The notes: generated by a model not told the origin, from the sequence alone. A stretch of 64,000 nt of DNA from Methanofollis ethanolicus (GCF_001571385.1 NZ_BCNW01000001.1:62001-126000); one strand, 5' to 3'. Numbered from the stretch's first letter, positions 16,342-25,978 are shown. A program made the numbers and translations.

Positions 16342-17112
16342 ATGCAAAAAACACCCACTATCTTCTTTACAGGCATGCTCGTCCTGCTCCTCTTCCTGAA
16401 TCCGGCAACGGCAAAGATCACCGTTGAACCAGAGCCAGCAGAACTACCCAGCGATATGATCAATGTAGATGACGAAGAGTTCATGCCGATCTGGCAGGGC
16501 CCTCCCACGCAGACTCTTGCCGTTTTTATTATGATATATTGCCCCCTCCTCGCCTTCCCTGCCGACCTGATCTATTCTTCCGGTCTCCTGGCATACCTGG
16601 GTTACCGTATCGCCCCCCGCACGGTCCCGGAGAACAGGAAAAAGATCCATGCGTGCATCAGGGACCAGCCGGGCATCTCCGCCTCGCGGATAGCAGGGAT
16701 AACCGGGATCAGCCGCGGGACGGTGACATATCACCTCTCCCGCCTGCAAGCGGGAGGGATGATCAAAAAAGTACAGAACAGGGGCAATGTCGGTTTCTTC
16801 ATCCAGGTCGAGGACAACACCGGAGATAAAGAGTGCACTCTCCTCCACATGCAGAACTCGACGGAGAAAGAGATCCTTTTTCTTCTTCTCGACACGCCCG
16901 GCCTCTCGCAGTCCGAGATCGCGGATTCGATCGGCATATCCCGGCCGGCGGCATCCTGGCATATGAAAAGACTCGATTCCGACGGTATTGTCGGATCGTC
17001 CAGAAACGGTCGGAGTACATACTACCGCCTCATGCCTGGCATCCCGGACATTCTCACAAAAGAAGTCAATGACCAGGCCATTACCCGGGATTCTGGCAGG
17101 GCATCTGCCTGA
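16342..17112 (+). CDS. Membrane-bound transcriptional regulator with two winged-helix domains
   Basis: A 256-residue protein. Residues 1-24 form a signal peptide or first membrane helix. A short outside loop follows, then a membrane segment around residues 58-88. Two consecutive winged-helix DNA-binding domains fill the cytosolic part: about residues 95-150 (SASRIAGITGISRGTVTYHLSRL) and about 168-225 (SQSEIADSIGISRPAASWHMKRL). Such two-wing membrane regulators are common in Methanomicrobia; their signals are mostly unknown. I chose ATG 16342 because the hydrophobic leader starts right after it. The adjacent secreted genes and palindrome suggest it senses the envelope and controls them. Confidence 0.85.
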   Translation: MQKTPTIFFTGMLVLLLFLNPATAKITVEPEPAELPSDMINVDDEEFMPIWQGPPTQTLAVFIMIYCPLLAFPADLIYSSGLLAYLGYRIAPRTVPENRKKIHACIRDQPGISASRIAGITGISRGTVTYHLSRLQAGGMIKKVQNRGNVGFFIQVEDNTGDKECTLLHMQNSTEKEILFLLLDTPGLSQSEIADSIGISRPAASWHMKRLDSDGIVGSSRNGRSTYYRLMPGIPDILTKEVNDQAITRDSGRASA

Positions 17113-17200
17113 CCATCCCGGAGCCAGGCGCCGGTCACACCCGGAAAATAAGATGATCCGATTATCCGGAGATCCGTCCGGCAAGGCCAGCATATACCGC

Positions 17201-17338
17201 CTGCTCCAGCACCGCATCGACGAGCACCAGGGCGAGCACCGCCTCGGCGCATATCAGGTACATGCCCTCTCCCGACGACCTCGGGGCAATCGAGCGGAAC
17301 CTCAGGTCGTACGGCGACATCCCGAAGATCGCCGTCAC
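17201..17338. pseudogene. Chimeric relic: 3' end of aroC joined to an internal piece of aroD
   Basis: Bases 17201-17245 match the 3' part of aroC at 19041-19085 with three differences, in the same orientation. Bases 17241-17338 match aroD at 14117-14214 with about five differences. The two homologies meet at a shared GCCTC. The piece cannot encode either enzyme. A junction from the aroC end to the aroD interior in this order is what a tandem duplication of the aroD-aroC interval would leave. Flanking bases (17113-17200, 17339-17446) hold no gene that I can support. Confidence 0.85.
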
Positions 17339-17446
17339 CATCACTTTCTCCCGCTCGCCCGATCCCCCACGGGACAGAAAAAGAGAGGGGGGTGAGGAAG
17401 CCGGAGAATTTTCATCTCCCTACCGCACTCACCGCTGCAATGGTCT

Positions 17447-18406
17447 TCAAACATCCTGCATGGCGGCGACCATCGCATCGACGCCCACCAGACCGACGAA
17501 GGCGCCGCTGGAGTTTTTGATGGGCGCGTACGCAACGGTTTCTGTGTACATCCCGGCGCAGGGCTTCACGAAGCCGGTGAGGATGACGGCGTCCGCCGAA
17601 CTCAGGGTGTACGGATCGCCGATCGCAGCTGCATACTTGCTGCTGCCATATTCTACATCCACGACATACTCGATGGCATCCCCCGCTTTCCGCATCGTAT
17701 AGGCGTAGGTGATGTTGTTGTTGGACGCCCGGACGGCATCGAGCTGGTCCCGGATGGCGATGAACGCCGTTGTGTTTTCATCTCCCGGCTGAAGCGCCGC
17801 CATGGCGTCGCCGTCGATACGGGCCGCAGTATCCGCGGCAAGGGCCTTCATGTCGGCCGGCGCGACCGCGCTCCACGTGTCGATACCCACCAGCCCGACG
17901 ACGGTACCGCTGGAGTTCTTGACAGGAGCGTACCCGGAGATGCCGGGGTACGTTTCAGCGGAGGGTTCCATAAAGCCGGAGAGAAACACGGTGTCATTCT
18001 CCGTCGGGACGTACACATCGCCGATCGCAGTCGCATAACTATTGCTGCCGTAGTTTGCATCCACAACGTACTCGGTGGCATTCTCGGTTTTTCGCATCGT
18101 ACAGACGTAGACGATGTTGGGGTTGGACGCCCGGACGGCATCGAGCTGGTCGCGGATGGCGATGAACGCCGTCGTGTTTTCATCTCCCGGCTGAAGCGCC
18201 GCCATGGCGTCGCCGTCGATCCTGGCCGCAATATCCCCTGCAAGGGCCTTCATGTCGTCCTGCGAGAATTCCACGGACGCAGGTCCCGTCTCCCCGGATG
18301 CCGATTTCGTCTCACCGGAGGGGAATAGGGTCACAAGCGCTGCCGCAATGATGATCAGGGCGAGAGCGCCGACGATCAATCCGACGAGAAGATTCTGGCG
18401 GGTCAT
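17447..18406 (-). CDS. Anchored protein with two tandem Cache-like sensor domains
   Basis: A 319-residue protein with an N-terminal membrane anchor (residues ~6-29) and two extracellular copies of a ~134-residue PDC/Cache-like domain. Each copy starts with a helix (ALAGDIAARIDGDAMAAL or ALAADTAARIDGDAMAAL), continues with AFIAIRDQLDAVRASN and ends with APVKNSSGTVVGLVGID or a close variant. No kinase, HAMP or chemoreceptor part follows, so any signal output must go through a partner. The copies are nearly identical over about 85 bases (17721-17820 versus 18123-18220), which suggests a recent duplication or gene conversion. Confidence 0.78.
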   Translation of the reverse strand: MTRQNLLVGLIVGALALIIIAAALVTLFPSGETKSASGETGPASVEFSQDDMKALAGDIAARIDGDAMAALQPGDENTTAFIAIRDQLDAVRASNPNIVYVCTMRKTENATEYVVDANYGSNSYATAIGDVYVPTENDTVFLSGFMEPSAETYPGISGYAPVKNSSGTVVGLVGIDTWSAVAPADMKALAADTAARIDGDAMAALQPGDENTTAFIAIRDQLDAVRASNNNITYAYTMRKAGDAIEYVVDVEYGSSKYAAAIGDPYTLSSADAVILTGFVKPCAGMYTETVAYAPIKNSSGAFVGLVGVDAMVAAMQDV

Positions 18407-18461
18407 ACCGCAGACTCCATCAAAGACATGTCGCAGATATGCTAGTTAAACCGATTTAAAC

Positions 18462-18862
18462 ATAGAGCATATCCCAAAACTCTCGTTCATTCCCCTTTCC
18501 CCGCATGCTGAACTCGGGAGAAAAGATCATGATCGGGTCGATGTCTTCCCGAATACCATGAAAAATCGTGCGAAACCACCGCCTTCCCCCAGATCTCTAC
18601 CGGGGGACTGACGCCGAAAATCAGAGATTTTCTTGTGCTCACTCCGTTCCCAGCCCCCGAACCCCCTAAACAGGATAGGGTCGGGGAAGAGAGACCAGAG
18701 ATCTTGATGAAGGAGATTGCCCTCCACCCCCTATCGCAATGATGGGGGGACCGGGGGATGAAACCCCCCGGACAAGACGCCAGAACAGGATTTTTCAGAA
18801 CCACATACCGATCATTCCATCGACAGGAGAGAGGGTATGATCAGTTTTGGGATGACCTCATA
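18462..18862. mobile_element. Miniature inverted-repeat element, copy A, with ATA target duplication
   Basis: The element proper spans 18465-18859 (395 bp). It begins GAGCATATCCCAAAACT and ends with the complement of GAGGTCATCCCAAAACT; 14 of 17 terminal positions match. The trinucleotide ATA flanks both ends (18462-18464 and 18860-18862). It has no coding capacity and contains GC-rich foldbacks, including GGGGGACCGGGGG opposite AACCCCCCGG near 18745-18772. It sits between the double-sensor gene and the end of the aro operon. The GAG...CTC ends and short duplication resemble IS5-type transposons, which is an inference. Confidence 0.85.
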
Positions 18863-19010
18863 ATGTGGCTATAAATTCCAATATTGAGATTTACCCGTAT
18901 AATTTAGGATCATTTAGAAAATTCCATGAGCATATGGCCGAATAACAGACGAATCTACCGGGCGTCACCTCAATCCGGGGGTGGAGCGAGAAGAGATGGT
19001 CAAAAAAAGA

Positions 19011-20009
19011 TTATTCCGGGGCCTGCCCGCCATACATCTCCTGCTCCAGCACCGCATCCACAAGCACCAGGGCGAGCATCGCCTCCGCGACCGGGACGAG
19101 ACGGAAGGCGATGCAGGGGTCGTGCCGTCCGGCGATGATGATCTCCCTCTCCTCTCCATGGATGTCCACGGTCCTCTGGGGGAGGGCGATAGAGGGCGTC
19201 GGTTTCACCGCCAGGCGGACGACGATCTCCTGGCCTGTCGAGATGCCGCCGAGGACGCCGCCGGCATGGTTGGAGAGGAAGCCCGAGGCGTCCATGGCAT
19301 CGTTGTTCTCCGAACCATAGAAACGTGCTGCGGCAAAACCTTCGCCGATCTCGACACCCTTCACCGCCCCGATCCCCATCAATGCCCCGGCGATGGCGGC
19401 GTCGAGTTTGTCGAAGACCGGACTCCCGAGGCCGGGCGGGACGCCCGAGGCCCGGACCTCGACAATGCCACCGACAGAGTCGCCGCGGGCCTGCGCCGCC
19501 CGCACCTCGGCCTCCATCTCGGCGGGGTCGGTCTTCCCGTGCACCTCGCGGACCGACCCGGCGACCGCGGTCCCGTGTGTCTTCAGGACTGCAACCGCCA
19601 CCGCGCCGGCCGCGACCCGCGCCGCCGTCTCCCGTCCCGAACTCCGACCGCCGCCCCGGTGGTCACGGAGGCCGTACTTCTGCAGGTACGTATAGTCTGC
19701 GTGGCCGGGGCGGAAGACATCGCGGAGGGCGTCGTAGTCGCCGCTCCGCACGTCCCTGTTCCGGATCAGCAGGGCGATGGGCGTGCCGGTGGTCCTCCCC
19801 TCGAAGACGCCGGAGAGGATCTCGACGGCGTCGGGCTCCTTCCGCGGCGATGCGAGGGGGCCGCCGGGACGGCGGCGGTCGAGCATCGGCTGAATATCTC
19901 CCGCGGAGAGGGGGAGGCCCGGCGGGACGCCGTCGACGACGGCGCCGATCGCGGGGCCGTGGCTCTCCCCGAAGGTCGTCACCCTGAAGAACCGCCCGAA
20001 GGTGTTCAT
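19011..20009 (-). CDS. aroC: Chorismate synthase
   Basis: A 332-residue enzyme that makes chorismate from EPSP with reduced FMN as cofactor. Family signatures are [18 protein letters not shown] near the N-terminus, [20 protein letters not shown] (residues ~118-137) and the C-terminal [16 protein letters not shown]. The length is slightly below the usual 350-390 residues, but all signatures are present. ATG 20009 overlaps the stop codon of aroKE by four bases (ATGA), so it is translationally coupled. It is the last gene of the operon. Part of its 3' end recurs at 17201-17245. Confidence 0.95.
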   Translation of the reverse strand: MNTFGRFFRVTTFGESHGPAIGAVVDGVPPGLPLSAGDIQPMLDRRRPGGPLASPRKEPDAVEILSGVFEGRTTGTPIALLIRNRDVRSGDYDALRDVFRPGHADYTYLQKYGLRDHRGGGRSSGRETAARVAAGAVAVAVLKTHGTAVAGSVREVHGKTDPAEMEAEVRAAQARGDSVGGIVEVRASGVPPGLGSPVFDKLDAAIAGALMGIGAVKGVEIGEGFAAARFYGSENNDAMDASGFLSNHAGGVLGGISTGQEIVVRLAVKPTPSIALPQRTVDIHGEEREIIIAGRHDPCIAFRLVPVAEAMLALVLVDAVLEQEMYGGQAPE

Positions 20010-21355
20010 TCGCCGAGCACCTCCCACATGGTCAGATCATCCACCCTGATCCCGGTCATATGGAGGAACTGTTCGCAGGCCTGGTACACAAACATCTCGG
20101 TCCCCGGGATGGTGCGGCAGCCGCGGGCCGCCGCCGTCCTGAGAAGAGGGGTCTCCTTCGGGGTATAGACGAGGTCGAAGACCGTCGTGCCGGGTCGCAG
20201 GTCTTCGGGCGCCAGGAGGGAGCGGGGGTCGCCGGCCATGCCGACTGGCGTGGCGTGGACGACGACCTCGGGGCGGACGCGGTCGATGTCGCGGATAGCC
20301 CCGGCCTCGCAGCCGAAGCGGGCGGCAAGGGCCTCTGCCTTCCCGGCGTCGCGGGCAAGAACCGTCACCCCGTATCCCAGACTCAGGAGGGCATAGACCG
20401 CTGCGGCGGCCGCACCGCCCGCACCGAGGACGACGGCCCTCTCCGCCGCGACCCCTTCGAGGGGGCGGCGCACGCCGACCCAGTCGGTGTTCGAGACCCG
20501 GACATGGTCCCCGCAGAGGATGAGGGTGTTGGCGGCGCCGATCGCCGCCGCGTGCCTGTCGGCCTCGTCCGAGGCAGCGAGGGCCGCCTCCTTGTGCGGG
20601 ATGGTGACCGAGAGGCCGCGGACGCCGAGGAGGCGGGCGGCATTGAGGACCGCCCCGAAGTCGGGGTGGTCGAAGAAGGTGTACGCGGCGTCCATGCCGT
20701 ACCTTGCAAAGAGGGCATTGTACAGCAGGGGACTCCTGCTGTGGAGAGCCGGGTGGCCGGCGATCCCGTACAGGCCTGTCGCCGGGCCGAGAGTGGCGAG
20801 ACGTTCGGCCTCGCCGGACGGGAGGGAGAAGCCCGCGGGGAGGGAGACGGGGCCTGGCCGCCCGGCACATCTGGCGATGATCTCGTCTGCGACCCCGTCA
20901 GGCCTGCGGCCCCCCGTCCTGACACAGATGTCCGCGGCCGCGAGGTAGAAGGGCCGCCGCGTCCGGAGGAGGGATTGCACCTCCTCCTCAGGCTGAAGGC
21001 CGGTGAGGGAGGGGCGGTCCGAGCCCGCGATCCGCGTGACGACCTCCTCCGGGTCCGCTTCCAGGAGGACGACGGTCCCCCCCGTCCTGAGGGCGCGGAC
21101 ATTCTCCGGGTCGAGGACAGCACCGCCGCCCGTGGCGATGACGCCGCGGAAATCGGCGAGGCTGGCGATCACCTCCCTCTCCAGGGGGCGGAAGGCCGCC
21201 TCCCCGGCAGAGGCGAAGATCGTCGGGATCGAGATCCCGGTCATCTCCTCGACCAGGGCGTCGGTGTCCAGGAAGGGGAGAGAGAGTCTCCGCGCCACCA
21301 TCTTTCCGACCGTCGTCTTGCCCGTGCCGCGGTAGCCTATCAGGACGACCTTCAC
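20006..21355 (-). CDS. aroKE: Bifunctional shikimate kinase / shikimate dehydrogenase
   Basis: A 449-residue fusion. Residues ~1-165 are a bacterial-type shikimate kinase: P-loop [19 protein letters not shown], and GGGAVLD. Residues ~175-449 are shikimate dehydrogenase: HSRSPLLYN, the catalytic lysine in VTIPHKEAA, the glycine-rich NADP loop [10 protein letters not shown], and the substrate motif NTDWVG. It would reduce dehydroshikimate and then phosphorylate shikimate. Most archaea use an unrelated GHMP-type shikimate kinase, so the P-loop kinase is notable. Translation probably starts at GTG 21355, which overlaps the aroA stop by four bases (GTGA). Confidence 0.92.
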   Translation of the reverse strand: MKVVLIGYRGTGKTTVGKMVARRLSLPFLDTDALVEEMTGISIPTIFASAGEAAFRPLEREVIASLADFRGVIATGGGAVLDPENVRALRTGGTVVLLEADPEEVVTRIAGSDRPSLTGLQPEEEVQSLLRTRRPFYLAAADICVRTGGRRPDGVADEIIARCAGRPGPVSLPAGFSLPSGEAERLATLGPATGLYGIAGHPALHSRSPLLYNALFARYGMDAAYTFFDHPDFGAVLNAARLLGVRGLSVTIPHKEAALAASDEADRHAAAIGAANTLILCGDHVRVSNTDWVGVRRPLEGVAAERAVVLGAGGAAAAAVYALLSLGYGVTVLARDAGKAEALAARFGCEAGAIRDIDRVRPEVVVHATPVGMAGDPRSLLAPEDLRPGTTVFDLVYTPKETPLLRTAAARGCRTIPGTEMFVYQACEQFLHMTGIRVDDLTMWEVLGE

Positions 21356-22611
21356 AGCAGCCCCGCCCCCTGCAGAGTATCCCAGAAACCGGGGAAGGAC
21401 TTGTCCACGCATTCAGCATGGAGGATCTTCACGTTTCCAGCGCCGAGGCCGATCACGGCCGCGCTCATCGCTGTCCTGTGGTCGTTCGCCGGGTCCACGA
21501 CGCCGCCCCGCAGGGGAGCGGGGGTGATGGTCAGGGCGTCCTCCGCGACGGCGACGCGGCCGCCGAGGCCCCGCAACACCCGCACGACCGCCGCGATCCT
21601 GTCGCTCTCCTTGTACCTCAGGTGAGCGATGCCGGTGATCGTCGTCGGCCCGCGGGCAAATGCCGCCACTGCCGCGAGGGTCTGAACAGTGTCGGGGGAG
21701 GAGGCCATGTCGATCGCGGTCCCGTCGAGGTCGCCGTCAGATTCAAGGACGACAGCGTCTCCGTCGGCACGGACCCGGCAGCCCATCCTCACAAGGGCGT
21801 CGAGAAAGAGGCGGTCGCCCTGGAGGGAGGCGGGGTCGAGGTTCTTCACCGTCACCCGCCCACCGCAGACGGCGGCGATGGCAAAGAAGTACGAGGCCGA
21901 GGACCAGTCGCCCTCGACCGAATAGGGACGACTCCCGTACAGGCCGGGCCTGACGATGAAACGGTCCTCCCCCTCCTCCTCCACAGGGACACCGAAGGCC
22001 CCCATCACCGCGGCCGTGAGATCGAGGTACGACGCCGAGACCGGAGGGGTGGTGAGAGAGAGGTCGAGGCCCTCCGCATAGCAGGGGGAGGCGATGAGGA
22101 GGGCCGAGATAAACTGGCTGGAGACGTCGCCCCGTATCGCCGCGGCGCCACCCCGCACGGGCCCCGTGACCGTCACGGGCGGACAACCCGGCGTCTTCTC
22201 GTAGGCAACCCTGCCGCCGAGGGCGGCAATGGCGTCGCCGAGGGGGCCGACAGGCCTCTCCTGCATACGCAGACTCCCGGTGAGGGTGACAGGCCAGGGG
22301 GAGAGGGTGGCGAGGCCGGCGAGGAAACGGAGACTCGTCCCCGAGTCTCCGGCGTCCACCATGGCGGGGCCGGCAAGGGGGAGGACGCCTCCACAGCCGC
22401 GGACGAGGAGGTCGTCGCCGTCGTCGGTAGTTATGATGCCGAGGGCGGCGAGGCCATCCCGCGTCCTGACGGTGTCTCCCGACCTGAGGGATCCGATGAT
22501 GCGGGACTCCCCCTCCGCGAGGGTGGCGGTGACGAGGGCGCGGTGGGTGATACTCTTCGAGGGCGGGGCCGTGACGGTGACGTCGACGCCCCGGCGGCGG
22601 GAGAGGGTCAT
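21352..22611 (-). CDS. aroA: 3-phosphoshikimate 1-carboxyvinyltransferase (EPSP synthase)
   Basis: A 419-residue two-domain enzyme that joins PEP to shikimate-3-phosphate. Signatures include PPSKSITHRAL near residue 18, DAGDSGTSLRFLAGL (about 90), GDVSSQFISALL (about 165), and RYKESDRIAAV near residue 340. ATG 22611 overlaps the pheA stop as ATGA, which favours it over the in-frame ATG at 22617. It is in the middle of the aro operon, coupled to its neighbours on both sides. Confidence 0.95.
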   Translation of the reverse strand: MTLSRRRGVDVTVTAPPSKSITHRALVTATLAEGESRIIGSLRSGDTVRTRDGLAALGIITTDDGDDLLVRGCGGVLPLAGPAMVDAGDSGTSLRFLAGLATLSPWPVTLTGSLRMQERPVGPLGDAIAALGGRVAYEKTPGCPPVTVTGPVRGGAAAIRGDVSSQFISALLIASPCYAEGLDLSLTTPPVSASYLDLTAAVMGAFGVPVEEEGEDRFIVRPGLYGSRPYSVEGDWSSASYFFAIAAVCGGRVTVKNLDPASLQGDRLFLDALVRMGCRVRADGDAVVLESDGDLDGTAIDMASSPDTVQTLAAVAAFARGPTTITGIAHLRYKESDRIAAVVRVLRGLGGRVAVAEDALTITPAPLRGGVVDPANDHRTAMSAAVIGLGAGNVKILHAECVDKSFPGFWDTLQGAGLL

Positions 22612-23417
22612 CTCCATCCTGCCGCCTCCAGGCGCGGGTAGCACCCGAACTCCTTCACGACGGCAAGGGAAGAGAGTTCGGCAACAGCCCCGGTCCATGC
22701 CGGGCCGGACTCGCCGTCGATGAAGAAGACGTACCGTCCCATCCCCCTCTTTGAAGGCCTGGACTCGATCCGGGTCAGGTTGATCCTCAGGCGTGCGAAG
22801 ACTGCGAGCAGGTCGGCGAGGAGGCCGGCCCGGTCTGCCTTCGGGTCGAGGAGGACGGAACATTTTCCGGCACCAGGACCCCGGTACGGCTCTGTCGAGA
22901 TGACGACGAAGCGGGTGGTGTTGTCCTCCGCGTCCTGCACATTTTCAGCGACGATAGGGATCCCGCACAGTGCGGCGGCCTCGGCGGTGGTGACCGCCGC
23001 CGCGGCCGTGCCCGGACGCACAGCCCTGGCACTCGCCGCGTTCGAGGGGGTGTGGACCACAGGCACGCCGAGGGCGTCGACACGGGCCGAGCACTGTTCA
23101 TGGGCCTGCGGGTGGGCGTAGATGGTGTCGACCTCCGTGATTTTGACGAAAGAGGCGAGGTGGAACCTGATCGGCACGTACACCTCCGCTGTGATGAAGA
23201 CGGGATTCCTCAGCAGGCCGTCGAGGGCGGGGCCGACACCTCCGGCCTCGCTGTTCTCGATAGGGACGAGGCCGTCGCCCTTTCCTGCGGCGACATGCGC
23301 GAAGACGGCACCGATGGTCGGCAGGAGCACGACCTCCTCGGCGAGACATCGGGCAAGGGCATGGGAGAAGGTGCCCTCGGGCCCGAGGGCCGCAAGCCTC
23401 ACTTTTCCGCCAGGCAT
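22608..23417 (-). CDS. pheA: Prephenate dehydratase
   Basis: A 269-residue enzyme that turns prephenate into phenylpyruvate. The catalytic domain begins with ALGPEGTFSHALA, continues through IENSEAGGV, and has the family motif NTTRFVVIS near residue 170. The C-terminal ACT domain carries the ESRPSKRGMGRYVFF signature that binds phenylalanine for feedback control. No chorismate mutase domain is attached. Its start overlaps the end of tyrA by 19 bases. Confidence 0.93.
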   Translation of the reverse strand: MPGGKVRLAALGPEGTFSHALARCLAEEVVLLPTIGAVFAHVAAGKGDGLVPIENSEAGGVGPALDGLLRNPVFITAEVYVPIRFHLASFVKITEVDTIYAHPQAHEQCSARVDALGVPVVHTPSNAASARAVRPGTAAAAVTTAEAAALCGIPIVAENVQDAEDNTTRFVVISTEPYRGPGAGKCSVLLDPKADRAGLLADLLAVFARLRINLTRIESRPSKRGMGRYVFFIDGESGPAWTGAVAELSSLAVVKEFGCYPRLEAAGWR

Positions 23418-24223
23418 CGTATCAGCGCCTCCGAGTCTTCGGTCGCACGCGGGATGTAGTCGGCAAAGAAGGCGGCGTCCTCACGGAAGAGGCGGGCGAA
23501 CACTTCGTCGTCACCGGACTCCACCGCCCCGCGGACTTCGGCCGCGGCGGCCCCGAAGGCGTCGAGGACTTCGGGGACGGCAGGGTTCTCCCCGAGAATC
23601 GGGCCGTACAGGCCCGGGTCCTGCCCGAGTATCCGCCCGATCACCGCCATCTCGATCTGGTAAACCGGACTCGTGACAGAGAGGAGGGCCGGGAGGTCCA
23701 CGGAGAGGCGCCGCATCGCCCCGGCAAGGGAGAGAGTGGTGAAGTGGGTGAGGCCCTGGACAACAGCCATCAGTCTGTCGTGCTCCAGGGGGTCCATCGT
23801 CGTCACCTTCGCCCCTGCCCCCCTGAAGACCCCAAGAACCGCGTCAGCCCGTTCAGGCGCGACCCGCGCCGGGCAGGCGACGACAGTCTGGTTCTGGAGG
23901 GAGGACACGGACGGCCCGAACATCGGGTGGAGGCCGAGGACGCCGGCCTTCGTCTCCAGCATCGCCGCCACGGGCGCCGCCTTGAGGGAGGTGACGTCGC
24001 AGAGGAGCTGGTCCCTGGAGAGGAGAGGGGCGATCTCCCGGATCACCGGGACGGTGCTCCTGATCGGGACGGAGACGATGACGACCTCGGAGGCCCGTGC
24101 CAGGTCGGCGTTCGAGAGAGGGGTCGCCCTCCCCGAGACGAGCACCTCGTGGCCGGCGTCTGAGAAGATCCGGGAGAAGAGAGTGCCCATCCCACCCGTT
24201 CCGCCGATGATCCCGATGCGCAT
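23399..24223 (-). CDS. tyrA: Prephenate dehydrogenase
   Basis: A 274-residue enzyme that oxidises and decarboxylates prephenate to 4-hydroxyphenylpyruvate for tyrosine. The N-terminal Rossmann fold has GIIGGTGGMG. The prephenate site is represented by DVTSLKAAP and GLHPMFGPSV with the catalytic histidine, and by QGLTHFTT further on. Neither a chorismate mutase nor an ACT domain is fused. It follows the dehydroquinate synthase gene with one base between them. Confidence 0.92.
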   Translation of the reverse strand: MRIGIIGGTGGMGTLFSRIFSDAGHEVLVSGRATPLSNADLARASEVVIVSVPIRSTVPVIREIAPLLSRDQLLCDVTSLKAAPVAAMLETKAGVLGLHPMFGPSVSSLQNQTVVACPARVAPERADAVLGVFRGAGAKVTTMDPLEHDRLMAVVQGLTHFTTLSLAGAMRRLSVDLPALLSVTSPVYQIEMAVIGRILGQDPGLYGPILGENPAVPEVLDAFGAAAAEVRGAVESGDDEVFARLFREDAAFFADYIPRATEDSEALIRCLAEK

Positions 24224-24224
24224 C

Positions 24225-25199
24225 TCAGGTCTCCGTGATCGTCTCTTCGACGGCCATGCCGAAGTGCCGGCCGCCGGAGAGGGAGAGACCGAGGATACGG
24301 TCGCCCTCCTTCAGGGCGGCGACCGAGACCGGGCCGTCAGGCCCCATCAACCGTACAGTCTCCGCGTTCTGGAGGACGAGCCCGGCCTTCTCCCCGCCCT
24401 TTCCCTCCGATTCAACGAGGAGGAGGGGGCGGCGCTCGGTCTTCACCCGCCCGACCGCGGCCCCGGCCGTGGCGCCGGCACCGTCGGCGACGAGGACGGC
24501 GTCCCCGGCACGCACCTCGGAGAGGTAGGCGGTCTTCCCGTCAGGGCCGAGGAGGTAGGCGTGGACCGCACCCGCGTTCACCCGGAAGGGCCGCGGCGAG
24601 ACATACGGGTTCTCGGCCGTCTCGGCAAGCACGAGGAGGAATCCCGAGGAGGTGTTGCCGACGAGCATTCCCTGCCCCTCGGCAAGGAGGGAGCAGGTGT
24701 CGATGCAGGCGCGGTCGCCCATCCCGATGGGGCGCACCCGCGTGACCGTGAAGGGAGAGAGGGCGAGGGCTGGCATCGCCGCCTGCACGACGGCCGCCAC
24801 CCTGCCGACCTCCGCGGCATCGTCGGTCTTGAGCACGACGCCGGCGACACCTTTTTCGAGGATGCCGAGGGCGAGCTTCGCCTCGTCGGCATTCCTGACG
24901 ATGGCAAAGACCTCCTCTGAGGCGGCGACCAGGTTTTCAAGGGGGATCACCGTCCAGTCGGGAGTGGAGACGACAAGGCGGGCGCCTTTAGCCTGCGGGA
25001 GCGGCGAGTCGGGCGTCGCCGCAGCGAAGACGACGTCTGTGCCCGGCACCAGGTCGCCGTCAGGGGCGACCGCGGCGATCCGCCCGAGGGCGCGGGCATC
25101 GCCGGCCTTCTCCACCACCAGGGCATCGGCCCCGGCCTCGATCGCCGCCGTGGCGATCTCCTTTCGCCACGGCCGCACGTCAACCCAGAACCGTTTCAT
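24225..25199 (-). CDS. aroB': 3-dehydroquinate synthase II (AroB')
   Basis: A 324-residue archaeal enzyme that oxidatively deaminates ADTH (2-amino-3,7-dideoxy-threo-hept-6-ulosonate) with NAD and cyclises it to 3-dehydroquinate. It replaces the bacterial AroB route from DAHP. Family marks include [13 protein letters not shown] at the N-terminus, RVRPIGMGDRACIDTCSLL in the middle, and NAGAVHAYL. It overlaps the upstream ADTH synthase stop by four bases (ATGA), which fits its use of that enzyme's product. Confidence 0.95.
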   Translation of the reverse strand: MKRFWVDVRPWRKEIATAAIEAGADALVVEKAGDARALGRIAAVAPDGDLVPGTDVVFAAATPDSPLPQAKGARLVVSTPDWTVIPLENLVAASEEVFAIVRNADEAKLALGILEKGVAGVVLKTDDAAEVGRVAAVVQAAMPALALSPFTVTRVRPIGMGDRACIDTCSLLAEGQGMLVGNTSSGFLLVLAETAENPYVSPRPFRVNAGAVHAYLLGPDGKTAYLSEVRAGDAVLVADGAGATAGAAVGRVKTERRPLLLVESEGKGGEKAGLVLQNAETVRLMGPDGPVSVAALKEGDRILGLSLSGGRHFGMAVEETITET

Positions 25200-25978
25200 C
25201 TCCCCTCCAGGGCGTCCTTCGGATCGGCGCCGCCGTGGACGACCTTGCAGAGCGCCCTGACAAAGGCTGCCGGGTCGTCGCGCTGGAAAGCGTTCCTCCC
25301 GATGGCGACGCCTGCCGCCCCGGCACCGACCGCGTCCCGGATCGCCGTCAGGGTGGCGAGGTCGCCGGCCTTCTCACCGCCCGCGATGAGGACAGGGACA
25401 GAGCAGGCGGCGCAGATCTCCGCGAAGGAGGCGGGGTCGCCGGTGTAACTCGTCTTGATCAGGTCGGCGCCGATCTCCTCCGCGACACGCACGCAGTGGC
25501 CGACGGCCGACGGCGAGCGCGGGTCGATCCCCTTGCCCCGCGGGTAGATCATCACCAGGAGAGGCATACCCCAGCGGATGCACTCCTTCGAGACCATGCC
25601 CGCGGCCTCGATCATCCTGGACTCGTGCACCGCCCCGAGGTTGATGTGGATGGAGACCGCGTCGGCCCCGAGGGCGACCGCCTCCTCGACGGTGCAGACG
25701 AGCACTTTGTCGTCGGGGTCCGGGTTCAGGGAGGTCGAGGCAGAGAGGTGGACGATGAGCCCGATGTCCCGGCCCTTGCCGCGGTGACCGGCCTTCACCA
25801 TCCCCTTGTGCATCACGATCGCATTCGCCCCGCCCTCGGAGACAGCGGAAACCGCCTCGGGCATCTTCTTCAGCCCCTCGATCTGCCCCATCGTGAAACC
25901 GTGGTCCATCGGGACGATGACAGTCCTCCCGGTGTTCCGGTCCATGATCCTCTCCAGCCTGATCGCCTTTCCAATCAT
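25196..25978 (-). CDS. 2-amino-3,7-dideoxy-threo-hept-6-ulosonate (ADTH) synthase, copy 2
   Basis: A 260-residue class I aldolase-type TIM barrel. The first motif is [15 protein letters not shown], with the catalytic aspartate. The Schiff-base lysine lies in [10 protein letters not shown], and IYPRG is present between them. ADTH synthase condenses a 6-deoxy-5-ketofructose phosphate with aspartate semialdehyde to start the archaeal aromatic route. The adjacent paralogue has the same motifs, so which of the two makes ADTH and which makes or handles the ketosugar cannot be decided here. ATG 25978 overlaps the stop of that paralogue as ATGA. Confidence 0.88.
   Translation of the reverse strand: MIGKAIRLERIMDRNTGRTVIVPMDHGFTMGQIEGLKKMPEAVSAVSEGGANAIVMHKGMVKAGHRGKGRDIGLIVHLSASTSLNPDPDDKVLVCTVEEAVALGADAVSIHINLGAVHESRMIEAAGMVSKECIRWGMPLLVMIYPRGKGIDPRSPSAVGHCVRVAEEIGADLIKTSYTGDPASFAEICAACSVPVLIAGGEKAGDLATLTAIRDAVGAGAAGVAIGRNAFQRDDPAAFVRALCKVVHGGADPKDALEGR

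Noticed and set aside
20060-21625. A 521-codon plus-strand frame opposite aroKE
   Set aside because: It is the mirror of the kinase/dehydrogenase gene and spans its junction with aroA, which no real gene would do.
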